In this document: piece by piece, positions 57,880 to 64,000 of the stretch
Layout of the letters: every line of letters begins with the position of its first letter
Numbering within the stretch: position 1 is the first letter of the stretch
Assembly (NCBI GenBank): GCA_963749905.1
Contig: CAVVOF010000003.1
Coordinates: 186,001 to 250,000, forward strand
Length of the DNA: 64,000 bases
Reading direction: 5' to 3'
DNA from: UBA10649 sp963749905
GTDB lineage: Bacteria > Actinomycetota > Actinomycetes > S36-B12
The notes under the pieces: generated by a model
Databases searched by the model: none
Told to the model about the DNA's origin: nothing
Seen by the model: only the letters and a program-made list of their open reading frames with translations
Translations under genes and position numbers: made by a program

Positions 57880-58896
57880 ATGGATGCGGCCCGACTGCAG
57901 GAGTTCCTGACCGCTGTCGAGCCCGAGCGCGGACCCACGGTCGTGGGCGCAGAGCCGATCCCGGGCGGCTACAGCCGCGACACAGTGATCGCCGACGTGA
58001 CGTGGGCCGACGGCACGTCCGAGAAACTCGTGCTCCGCGGCGATCCCAGCATCGAGGGATCCGTGTTCCGCAGCGATCGCGACCGCGAGTGGATCCTGCT
58101 CAACGCCCTCGCCGACGTCCCGAACTTCCGCATCCCACGACCGCGCTACTACGACGCCACGGGCGAGTACTTCGGCACCAAGTGCATCATCTCCGAGGCG
58201 ATCCCGACCTCGTCCATGCAGGCGTTCCTCGAGTCCGGCCCGGACCTCGAGCAGGCGCGGCGCGACTTCATCGCCATCGTGGCGAGCATCCACACCACCC
58301 CCGTCGACCTGATCGCCAGCACCGTCGAGCAGCCCGCCAGCTGGGACGAGCACATCGACCACCTGATGGGCATCTACGACCGCATCCTCGAGAAGGCGCA
58401 CGCCGACGGCGACAGTGACCCGGTGCTGCGCTACGTGCGCCGCAAGATGCGGGCGAACCGTCCTCCGGCGGTGCCGCTCGGACTCGTCCACGGCGACGCG
58501 CAGCCGGGCAACTTCCTGCTGCTGGAGGGTGAGGACGCCGTCCTGATCGACTGGGAGTTCGGCCACATCGGCGATCCCCGTCAGGACCTCGGGTACTACC
58601 TGCAGATCCCGATGCCGCCGCATCTGTACCACCCGGACCCGGAGGGCTTCCTCGCCATCTACCGGGACCTCACCGGCTACACCGAGGAACAGGTCAATCC
58701 GCGGATCGTCCGCTACTTCATGCTGCTCGGCATGGTGCACCTGCTCGAGCAGATGCTCGACGCCGCCGCGGCCATCTCCCGCGGCGAGCACCGGGGCATC
58801 CTCGGGCCGTACCTGCTCGGCTCCATCACCCACTTCCGCAGCCTGTTCCTCGGCATCGGACTGTCGCTGCCCTACGCCCCGGAGGCTGTCCGGTGA
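57880..58896 (+). CDS. APH-fold kinase, LvaA-like (hydroxyacyl-CoA kinase candidate)
   Basis: A 338-residue phosphotransferase with intact catalytic loop VHGDAQPGNF (Asp206) and metal site LIDWEFGHIGD (Asp224). Proteins of this branch include LvaA of the Pseudomonas levulinate pathway and the APH domain of human ACAD10/11, which phosphorylate 4-hydroxyacyl-CoA. The next gene encodes a DUF6285 protein and overlaps by 4 bp, as LvaB follows LvaA. The substrate here is unknown. Drug resistance is not suggested by context. Confidence 0.85.
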   Translation: MDAARLQEFLTAVEPERGPTVVGAEPIPGGYSRDTVIADVTWADGTSEKLVLRGDPSIEGSVFRSDRDREWILLNALADVPNFRIPRPRYYDATGEYFGTKCIISEAIPTSSMQAFLESGPDLEQARRDFIAIVASIHTTPVDLIASTVEQPASWDEHIDHLMGIYDRILEKAHADGDSDPVLRYVRRKMRANRPPAVPLGLVHGDAQPGNFLLLEGEDAVLIDWEFGHIGDPRQDLGYYLQIPMPPHLYHPDPEGFLAIYRDLTGYTEEQVNPRIVRYFMLLGMVHLLEQMLDAAAAISRGEHRGILGPYLLGSITHFRSLFLGIGLSLPYAPEAVR

Positions 58897-59342
58897 ACAT
58901 CCGCCCATCGACCCCCCAACTGCTGCGCGATCTCGCCGAGGAATTGAACCGGGAGATCATGCCGCTGCTCAGCGATTCGACCGACCAGATCCGGCTGCAC
59001 ATGATCGCGGCCGTGCTCGGGCAGGCCGCCGTCCGCGCCGGGTCCGAGATCGCGCTGATGAAGGAGGAGACGGCCGCCTATGTCGACTACGCGACTGAAG
59101 TCGCGGCTGCCAGTGGACACAAGGACGTGCGCAAGGCGCTCGACGCCCTGCACCCCGGGACCGACCTGCACCTCGACACAGTCCTGGCTGAGTACGCCCG
59201 GGCCAGCGACGCCTTCGGGACCGCGCTGGAGATCGCCATGGATGCCGGCCTGACCGACCTCGTCAGCCGCGGCGAGGAACTGCTGAAGAAGCGCGTCGCG
59301 AACGAGCAGCTGATGGCCGGAGTGGCGACCGCGGGACGCTGA
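58893..59342 (+). CDS. DUF6285-like kinase partner (LvaB-like)
   Basis: A 149-residue helical protein beginning NIRPSTPQLLRDLAEELNREIMP, with VLGQAAVRAGSEIALMKEE, resembling the DUF6285 family. In the levulinate pathway such a small protein (LvaB) is needed for kinase LvaA. The GTG overlaps the kinase stop by 4 bp (GTGA). It has no catalytic motif of its own. Last gene of the DUF7065 operon. Confidence 0.7.
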   Translation: MNIRPSTPQLLRDLAEELNREIMPLLSDSTDQIRLHMIAAVLGQAAVRAGSEIALMKEETAAYVDYATEVAAASGHKDVRKALDALHPGTDLHLDTVLAEYARASDAFGTALEIAMDAGLTDLVSRGEELLKKRVANEQLMAGVATAGR

Positions 59343-59347
59343 CCCTG

Positions 59348-59405
59348 TGCTGCGGCAGTTGTGGCTGGTTCGCGTCCGATTTGTCCAGCCACGAGTGACG
59401 CAGCA
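59348..59405. terminator. Bidirectional hairpin between convergent operons
   Basis: TGCTGCG/CGCAGCA (7 bp) encloses GTGGCTGG/CCAGCCAC (8 bp) with an internal loop. It lies 6 bp after one stop and 9 bp before the other, so it can terminate both operons. Confidence 0.55.
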
Positions 59406-59413
59406 TCGGGGGG

Positions 59414-60208
59414 TCAGTCGAGGGGGTAGAACTTCGCGGCCCGATCCGACAGGACCTCCTTGCCTGCGTCCATGATGATCACGGACCCGTTCATGAACCG
59501 GCCCTCGTCGCTGCCCAGCCAGACGGCGGCATTGGCCATGTCCTCGGGTCGCGGCGCCTTGCCGCCTGGGTACTTCGACGAGAGCCGCTCGTAGGCCGCA
59601 TCGAGCGCGTCCTTGTCCCCGGTCACGATGGCAGCCGTCAGCGAGGACAGGGTCGCCCCAGGGCAGAGCACGTTGACTCGGATGCCCCGGGGAGCCGCCT
59701 CGACGGCCACGGACTTCGACAGCCCGACGACGGCGTGCTTGGCCATCGTGTAGACATGCGGGCCCAGTCCGCCTTGCACGCCCGCCGTGCTGGCGGTGTT
59801 GATGATCGACCCGTCGCCCTGCTCCTTCATGACCCGCATGGCGTGCTTCGTCCCGAGGAACACACTCGTGGTCAGGATGGCCATCGTGCGCTCGAAGTCC
59901 GCTAGGTCAGTGTCCTGGATCGGTCCGGTGACGCCCGAGACACCCGCGTTGTTGACCATGACGTCCAAGGCGCCGAAGCGCTCGATGCAGGTGTCGATGG
60001 CTGCGACAACGTCATCCTCCGAGGTCACGTCGCAGCGCACGAACACCACGGCGTCGCCCAGTTCCGCCGCGAGTCGTTCCCCCGCCTCGACATCGATGTC
60101 CGCGATCACGCACCGGGCGCCCTCGACTACATAGCGGCGGACGATGCCCTCGCCGATCCCGCGCGCGCCGCCCGTGACGACGGCCGCCAGGCCCTGCATC
60201 CGCGCCAT
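59414..60208 (-). CDS. Short-chain dehydrogenase/reductase
   Basis: A 264-residue SDR with TGGARGIG cofactor loop, an Asp after strand 2 (IADIDVEAGE) suggesting NAD(H), NNAGV, Ser in INTASTAG and the YTMAK catalytic pair. In the Rieske operon (Rieske-isomerase-NTF2-SDR) it probably oxidises an alcohol intermediate. Its start overlaps the NTF2-like stop by 1 bp. Confidence 0.93.
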   Translation of the reverse strand: MARMQGLAAVVTGGARGIGEGIVRRYVVEGARCVIADIDVEAGERLAAELGDAVVFVRCDVTSEDDVVAAIDTCIERFGALDVMVNNAGVSGVTGPIQDTDLADFERTMAILTTSVFLGTKHAMRVMKEQGDGSIINTASTAGVQGGLGPHVYTMAKHAVVGLSKSVAVEAAPRGIRVNVLCPGATLSSLTAAIVTGDKDALDAAYERLSSKYPGGKAPRPEDMANAAVWLGSDEGRFMNGSVIIMDAGKEVLSDRAAKFYPLD

Positions 60209-60681
60209 CAGTGCCCGTCGCTCAAGGTCAGGCGCTCCATCATGGTGAGGGTCGACTCATCGCGCCCCTCCGCACCCGCGGCGACAATGACGCGGGTGCT
60301 CATCTTCCAGCCCTCGACGCTCTTGTACCAGGTGTCGAGGTACCGGCCATGAAGGGTCCACTCCTTGCCGTCGGCGCCGCGGTGCCACGCGGTGATCAGG
60401 CTCTCGGCCTCGGCGTCATCGGTGCCGGTGAACGTGATGGAGATGTTCGTGACGGCGTGGGAGGTCTGGGCGTAGCGCGTGTAGGCGTTCTTCCAGGCCT
60501 CACGCAGTGCCTCATGGCCCTCGAGCCAGGTGCCGCTGAAGTTCACCCGGGCGTCTGGATGAAAGCAGGTCAGCTGAGTCTCGATGTCAGCCATGTCAGC
60601 GGCCTTGGCATACCGGAACATCATCTGCTCGATGTCGTGACGATCCGGGAAGCGGAGTCCGTCCACGCGGTAGCTGGTCAT
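60208..60681 (-). CDS. NTF2/SnoaL_4-like protein
   Basis: A 157-residue NTF2-fold protein: RHDIEQMMFRYAKAADMADIETQLTCFHPDARVNF, then TWYKSVEGWKMSTRVIV. The subfamily resembles the small subunits of ring-hydroxylating dioxygenases and ketosteroid-isomerase-like enzymes. It lies between the SDR and the isomerase in the Rieske operon, so either a structural beta-type partner of the oxygenase or a separate isomerase is possible. Confidence 0.85.
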   Translation of the reverse strand: MTSYRVDGLRFPDRHDIEQMMFRYAKAADMADIETQLTCFHPDARVNFSGTWLEGHEALREAWKNAYTRYAQTSHAVTNISITFTGTDDAEAESLITAWHRGADGKEWTLHGRYLDTWYKSVEGWKMSTRVIVAAGAEGRDESTLTMMERLTLSDGH

Positions 60682-60705
60682 GAGTGCCCTTTCGTCGGTG
60701 CGGGG

Positions 60706-61533
60706 TCAGCGGCTGGCAGCAAGGACCGCTTCGATGCCGTCCGCGATCTGCTGAGCCGAGGTGAAGGAATCCTGCTGATGAAGTGCTGAGGAGATGACCT
60801 CGACCGAGAAGGTCGAGTCGGGCCGGTGGGCGTTGCGCTGACGGACCAGCTCGACCAGCGCGAACTCGCCCTGACCTGGGACGATGCGGTTCACCAGGCA
60901 GTCCTCGAGAAGGTCATCGGGCAGCTGCGACGTGATCGTGCCGTCGTTGAACTGCACCGTGGAGATGCAGGGCCACAGGCCCTCGAGGTGCTCCAGTCCC
61001 AGGCCCATGCGATAGAGGTGCCACACGTCCATGCACATCGAGAGGTTCGCGCGATCCGCGCGAAGGATGATCGCCGCAGCGTCAGCGGGCGTCTGCATGT
61101 TGGTGAAGGGCAGCGGCTCCAGGACGACATCGACGCCCCACTGAGCGAACTGGTCGGCCACCGCGCCTGAGCGCGTGGCTGCGTCGTCCAGGGTGCCCGC
61201 GTACGGGGCGACCGACTGCAGTCGTGCGGGACGGAACCGCTCGGCCAGCACCGCCGACAGCTCGAGCTTCGGGTCGGGCTCCTCCTGCATGACCCGGACG
61301 GCCTCGAGCTCCGTGAGTCGCAAACCGTTGCTCGTGAGCAGCGACTCGAACTCGTCGAGGTCATGGCCGTCCTTCAGCCACAGCCCCAGCCACCGGATGC
61401 TGATGCCGACGTCGGTGAAGCCCGCCGCGCGGGCCGCCGCGAACCGTTCCTCGAGCGGGACCTCGGGAAGGCAGTTGAAGGAGAAGGTGAAGTCCGAAAG
61501 GACGGGCGCGACGTCAGTTGCCAGAGAGGTCAC
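60706..61533 (-). CDS. Sugar-phosphate isomerase/epimerase-like TIM-barrel protein
   Basis: A 275-residue xylose-isomerase-like TIM barrel. Recognisable parts: a metal-coordinating Glu-containing LEPLPFTNMQTPADAAAII, MCMDVWHLYRMGLG, VQFNDGT and GQGEFALVELV. The family isomerises or epimerises sugar-like and cyclitol-like compounds and also breaks down inositol-type rings. GTG 61533 overlaps the Rieske stop by 20 bp; TTG 61539 is an alternative start. Confidence 0.83.
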   Translation of the reverse strand: MTSLATDVAPVLSDFTFSFNCLPEVPLEERFAAARAAGFTDVGISIRWLGLWLKDGHDLDEFESLLTSNGLRLTELEAVRVMQEEPDPKLELSAVLAERFRPARLQSVAPYAGTLDDAATRSGAVADQFAQWGVDVVLEPLPFTNMQTPADAAAIILRADRANLSMCMDVWHLYRMGLGLEHLEGLWPCISTVQFNDGTITSQLPDDLLEDCLVNRIVPGQGEFALVELVRQRNAHRPDSTFSVEVISSALHQQDSFTSAQQIADGIEAVLAASR

Positions 61534-62671
61534 GCGCAATGCCCTCTTCGATGATCCGGTTCACCTGGTTGTGGAAGAACGGGATCTTGCACTCGCGGTC
61601 GTTGAAGAAGTTCTCCTTGTAGTAGGACGACTTGGCCGCGGCCGCCACGTCCTCCCACGTCCACACGTCCTCTCCCACGACGATCTTCAGGTGGTCCCAG
61701 TGCCGCTGGGTACGTGCGATGTAGTCGGGATCATCGGTCTTGTACCAGAGTTCCCAGGTCTCGAAGCGGGTCTTGTTGTGCGCGATCGGAACCGAGCGGA
61801 ACAGCTGCAGGTGCTCCGGGTTGTTGTTGAACACGCCCGTCGGGAAGATCGTGTAGTGGCAGATGGCCACGGACTGATGGTCCGGGTTCTCCTGCAGCTT
61901 GGGCAGTGCGCCCTTCAGCGGAACGACCATCATCGAGTGCCGATCGAACTCGAAGATGCGCATCTCGCGGCCGTCCTTGACGTCCTGCGGCGGGATGTGG
62001 TGCAGCGCAGGTGCGTGGTAGAACTCGTTGAAGGCGTCGACGACGACCTTCCAGTTCACGTCGACGTACCAGGTGAGCTTCTCCTTGAGGAACATGTCCT
62101 CCATGCGGTAGGCCCCGAGGTCGACGAGGATGTCCTCGCCCAGCCACTCGTCCAGCGGCGGCGCCACGCCGGGTCCGGCGAGCACGCCCCAGACCCAGCC
62201 GCCCCACTCGGCCAGCTCCACCTGATGCGCCTGCAGGCCACCGAGGATGTCCTGGTCGAAGTCCTCGCGATCCGGCACGCCGACAACCTTGCCGTCGAAG
62301 TCGTAGACCCAGTCGTGCCACGGGCACTTGAAGCGCCGCGCGCACTCCCCCGAGTCGCGAACGATGCGGGCGCCGCGATGCAGGCACACGTTGTGGAAGC
62401 CGCCGAGGCTGCCGTCCTTCTTGCGGGTGATGACGATGGTCTCGCCGTGGCCCTCCCAGACGACGTGGTCGCCGGGCTGAACGAGCTGCTCGGAGCGGCA
62501 CATGATCTGCCAGCTCGGGTTCAGCACGTACTTGCGCTCGAGCTCGAACCGCTCGGGGTCGGTGTACCAGGACGACGGGATCGTCTCCGACTTGCCCGGG
62601 GTGTTGGGGATCTCGGGGGCGAAGCGCAGGGGCCCGTCACCACGGGTCGGGGGGACGAAGGGAGTCGTCAT
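61514..62671 (-). CDS. Rieske non-heme iron oxygenase, alpha subunit
   Basis: A 385-residue ring-hydroxylating-type oxygenase. The Rieske cluster motif is C96-x-H98-x17-C116-x2-H119 (CLHRG...CPWHDWVYDFDG), and the mononuclear iron ligands are in NEFYHAPALHH (about 215-225). It needs an electron supply, perhaps the ferredoxin-reductase partly visible at 63520-64000. The family hydroxylates or demethylates aromatic rings, terpenoids, steroids or quaternary amines; the substrate is not identifiable. First gene of a four-gene operon. Confidence 0.93.
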   Translation of the reverse strand: MTTPFVPPTRGDGPLRFAPEIPNTPGKSETIPSSWYTDPERFELERKYVLNPSWQIMCRSEQLVQPGDHVVWEGHGETIVITRKKDGSLGGFHNVCLHRGARIVRDSGECARRFKCPWHDWVYDFDGKVVGVPDREDFDQDILGGLQAHQVELAEWGGWVWGVLAGPGVAPPLDEWLGEDILVDLGAYRMEDMFLKEKLTWYVDVNWKVVVDAFNEFYHAPALHHIPPQDVKDGREMRIFEFDRHSMMVVPLKGALPKLQENPDHQSVAICHYTIFPTGVFNNNPEHLQLFRSVPIAHNKTRFETWELWYKTDDPDYIARTQRHWDHLKIVVGEDVWTWEDVAAAAKSSYYKENFFNDRECKIPFFHNQVNRIIEEGIARDLSGN

Positions 62672-62726
62672 CGAGGGTCCTCTCGGGCGTACGGCGCAGG
62701 TCGGGGCAAGCGTCGCCCACGGTAAC

Positions 62727-62738
62727 TTGTCTAGACAA
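62727..62738. promoter_or_regulatory. TTGTCTAGACAA palindrome before the Rieske operon
   Basis: A perfect 12-bp palindrome about 56 bp upstream of the Rieske ATG. The core TGTCTAGACA also occurs at 4508-4519 (inside ACCTGTCTAGACAGGT). It resembles a TetR-type dimer site. Confidence 0.5.
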
Positions 62739-62759
62739 CTCGCGCAACCACTATTAGGA

Positions 62760-62780
62760 CTTCCAAGGACCTTGGTCGAA
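62760..62780. promoter_or_regulatory. CCAAGG-A-CCTTGG inverted repeat
   Basis: A 6-bp inverted repeat with one central base (62763-62775) in the gap between the Rieske gene and trhA, beside the terminator hairpin. Possibly a second operator; unassigned. Confidence 0.3.
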
Positions 62781-62798
62781 CGGGTCCGCTACCCGCTC
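62778..62798 (-). terminator. Hairpin downstream of trhA
   Basis: On the minus strand GAGCGGGT pairs with ACCCGTTC (one G-U) around a 5-nt loop, 13 nt past the trhA stop. No U-run. Confidence 0.45.
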
Positions 62799-62810
62799 AG
62801 GATGCCGTGA

Positions 62811-63446
62811 TCAGGCGAATCTGACCAGTGTCAGCGCGATGGCCGAGAAGTGCGCCACGAAGGCGGCGATGGTGAAGGAATGGAACATCTCGTGGAACCC
62901 GAACCACGTGGGGCTCAGCTTCGGCCACTTGGTGGCGTACACGACGGCGCCGAGGGTGTAGAGCAGGCCGCCGGCCACGATCAGGCCGAGGATGAGGGCC
63001 CCCGCGCCTGCGAAGGACGGCAGGTAGAACAGCGCAGCCCAGCCCAGGGCTACGTAGATCGGCACGTAGACCCAGCGGGGCGCGGTCAGCCAGAAGTTCC
63101 GGATCAGCACCCCGGCGATCGCCCCGGTCCACACCACGCTGAGCAGCACCCACGCCTGCTCGGTGGGCAGGAGAAGTAGCGAGAGCGGGGTGTAGGTGCC
63201 CGCGATGATCAGGAAGATGTTGGTGTGGTCCATCCGCCGGAGCAGGGCCTTCGTACGCGGCACCCAGTTGCCCAGGTGGTACGTGGCCGAGGTGGCGAAC
63301 AGCACGACGCTGGTCAGCGCGAACAGGCCGGCGGCGATCCGAGCCCCCGGGGTGCTCGCGAGCAGGACGAGGACGATGCCGCCGACGAGGGCCAGCGGTG
63401 CCACGACGGCGTGCAGCACGCCCCGCAGGCGCGGCTTCTCGTCCAT
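62811..63446 (-). CDS. trhA: Hemolysin III/PAQR family membrane protein
   Basis: A 211-residue seven-segment membrane protein of the PAQR/hemolysin III family (TrhA). Diagnostic motifs are TYHLGNW with a metal His after the second helix, HTNIFLIIAGTYTPL, and FGFHEMFHSF at the end. In E. coli the homologue affects membrane lipid homeostasis; a role in pore formation is not expected. The ATG at 63446 is preferred over an upstream GTG at 63473 because GGAGGAG lies directly before it. Confidence 0.92.
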   Translation of the reverse strand: MDEKPRLRGVLHAVVAPLALVGGIVLVLLASTPGARIAAGLFALTSVVLFATSATYHLGNWVPRTKALLRRMDHTNIFLIIAGTYTPLSLLLLPTEQAWVLLSVVWTGAIAGVLIRNFWLTAPRWVYVPIYVALGWAALFYLPSFAGAGALILGLIVAGGLLYTLGAVVYATKWPKLSPTWFGFHEMFHSFTIAAFVAHFSAIALTLVRFA

Positions 63447-63466
63447 GGCTCCTCCTCGACCTAAGT

Positions 63467-63497
63467 TACTCACCCGTAGGTTACGCTACCGTAGGTT
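63467..63497. promoter_or_regulatory. Direct repeat CCGTAGGTT x2 upstream of trhA
   Basis: CCGTAGGTT occurs twice with a 15-nt period (about 63475-63499) between the trhA start and the reductase stop. Minus-strand steps TAGCGT and TAACTT could be the trhA -10. Proposed regulatory region; regulator unknown. Confidence 0.35.
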
Positions 63498-63519
63498 TCT
63501 GCGCCAGTCGGAGCGCGGC

Positions 63520-64000
63520 TCAGATGTCCAGCACCAGCCGATCTCCCTTGCAGCGGGAGACACAGGGCATCATGTACAGCCCCTCCTCCTTGTCCTCCTC
63601 GGACAACAGGGAGTCGCGGTGCACGATCTCCCCCTCGATGACCTTCGTCTCGCAAGTGCCGCAGACGCCCTCGGCGCAGGAGGTCATCACGCGCACGTCG
63701 TTGGCCAGCAGCACCTCCACGATGCTCTTGTCGCGCGGCACGGTGAACTCCTGGCCGGTGCTGTTGACCACGACGGTGAACTCGTGGTCGCCCGGATCCC
63801 CCGCCGTCTCCACGACCTTGGCCGCGAAGCGCTCCACGTGCGGGGCCGGCCGACCCAGCTCGGCGCACTTCTGCTCGACGGCCGCGATCAGCACTTCCGG
63901 GCCGCAGCAGTAGACGGCGGCGTCGGCCGGCGCGTCCCGCAGGATGTCGTCGAGCGGCAGCAACCCCTTCTCGTCCTGAGGCCAGATGTGCACCCCCAGC
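63520..64000 (-). CDS. PDR/VanB-type 2Fe-2S flavodoxin-reductase-like protein, N-terminus beyond window
   Basis: The visible 160 residues are the end of a phthalate-dioxygenase-reductase-like enzyme. They include the NAD-binding tail (VYCCGPEVLIAAVEQ), followed by a plant-type 2Fe-2S domain with the ligand set SCAEGVCGTCET ... MPCVSRC. In this family the N-terminal FMN-binding barrel and NAD domain precede the ferredoxin. It would pass electrons from NADH to a Rieske oxygenase, such as the one encoded 0.85 kb away. The FMN/NAD domains extend off the right edge. Confidence 0.92.
   Translation of the reverse strand, partial: LGVHIWPQDEKGLLPLDDILRDAPADAAVYCCGPEVLIAAVEQKCAELGRPAPHVERFAAKVVETAGDPGDHEFTVVVNSTGQEFTVPRDKSIVEVLLANDVRVMTSCAEGVCGTCETKVIEGEIVHRDSLLSEEDKEEGLYMMPCVSRCKGDRLVLDI

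Noticed and set aside
53980..58896. Two APH-type genes as aminoglycoside resistance
   Set aside because: Both belong to catabolic operons with SDR, NTF2-fold and DUF6285 neighbours, and one is frameshifted; the sequences fit metabolite kinases.
62811..63446. Hemolysin III as a pore-forming toxin
   Set aside because: Seven-helix PAQR features and metal-site His residues indicate the TrhA membrane-homeostasis family.
1..64000. CRISPR arrays, prophage, insertion sequences, tRNA genes
   Set aside because: No regularly spaced repeats, transposase or phage structural genes were seen; the only T-arm-like sequence belongs to tmRNA.

Overview
The window is high-GC, gene-dense, single-copy chromosomal DNA that I read as an actinobacterium (Actinomycetia), genus not determinable from sequence alone. 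The reasons are: the order prfB-ftsE-ftsX-...-smpB-ssrA; a tmRNA tag ending in YALAA; DUF3107, a ferritin-like fold protein, DUF4436 and a DUF222/HNH gene; an MFS-cNMP-patatin fusion of the mycobacterial type; a MeaA-type ethylmalonyl-CoA mutase; and many genes whose -10 box (TANNNT) sits only 6-7 nt before an ATG/GTG, the signature of leaderless transcripts. I see no prophage, insertion sequence, CRISPR array or tRNA gene. No stretch over 300 bases lacks a gene or RNA.

Layout. 1-1.9 kb: a copper/thiol-stress operon (P-type ATPase, CopZ, CsoR/CstR-like repressor) divergent from an AhpD-like protein across a 38-bp shared promoter/operator. 1.9-9.4 kb: MFS transporter, S51 peptidase, trmB, aldo/keto reductase, ABC exporter, thpR, acyl-CoA ligase. 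9.5-13.5 kb: signalling (HPt-like protein plus OmpR-type regulator, two Flp pilins, Nudix, zinc-ribbon/PAS/PAS/GGDEF protein). 13.7-20.3 kb: translation rescue and division (ssrA, smpB, ftsEX, prfB) with a frameshifted DUF222/HNH gene inserted. 20.4-24.7 kb: a Tad/Flp pilus operon (tadA, tadB, tadC, small pilin-like protein, three TadE/G-like pseudopilins). 24.9-36.5 kb: a giant zinc-ribbon/cyclase/AAA/TPR regulator, DUF1326 and DUF2182, a YVTN beta-propeller, an Imm5-like protein, the 1037-aa MFS-cNMP-patatin fusion, alpha/beta hydrolase and TetR. 36.5-41.6 kb: housekeeping (DUF3107, ferritin-like, DEAD helicase, GGDEF, ParA, HATPase, Nudix).

41.6-47.6 kb is an ethylmalonyl-CoA pathway segment transcribed as etfB-etfA-meaA-mcl-mcd: the mutase, a malyl/citramalyl-CoA-type lyase, a probable methylsuccinyl-CoA dehydrogenase and the ETF that would take its electrons. 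47.7-50.3 kb is a split transketolase followed by an enoyl-CoA hydratase in one operon.

50.8-64 kb is a catabolic region for an unidentified, probably CoA-activated or ring-containing substrate. It holds a thiolase, two SDRs, three NTF2/SnoaL-like proteins, a TetR, a nucleoside-sugar-type epimerase, two APH-fold kinases (one frameshifted), a DUF6285 protein overlapping the intact kinase (an LvaA/LvaB-like pair), a DUF7064/7065-like protein, a TIM-barrel isomerase, a Rieske oxygenase and the end of a 2Fe-2S flavoprotein reductase that could supply it. Three genes in the window carry apparent single-base insertions, so real decay and assembly error both have to be considered.
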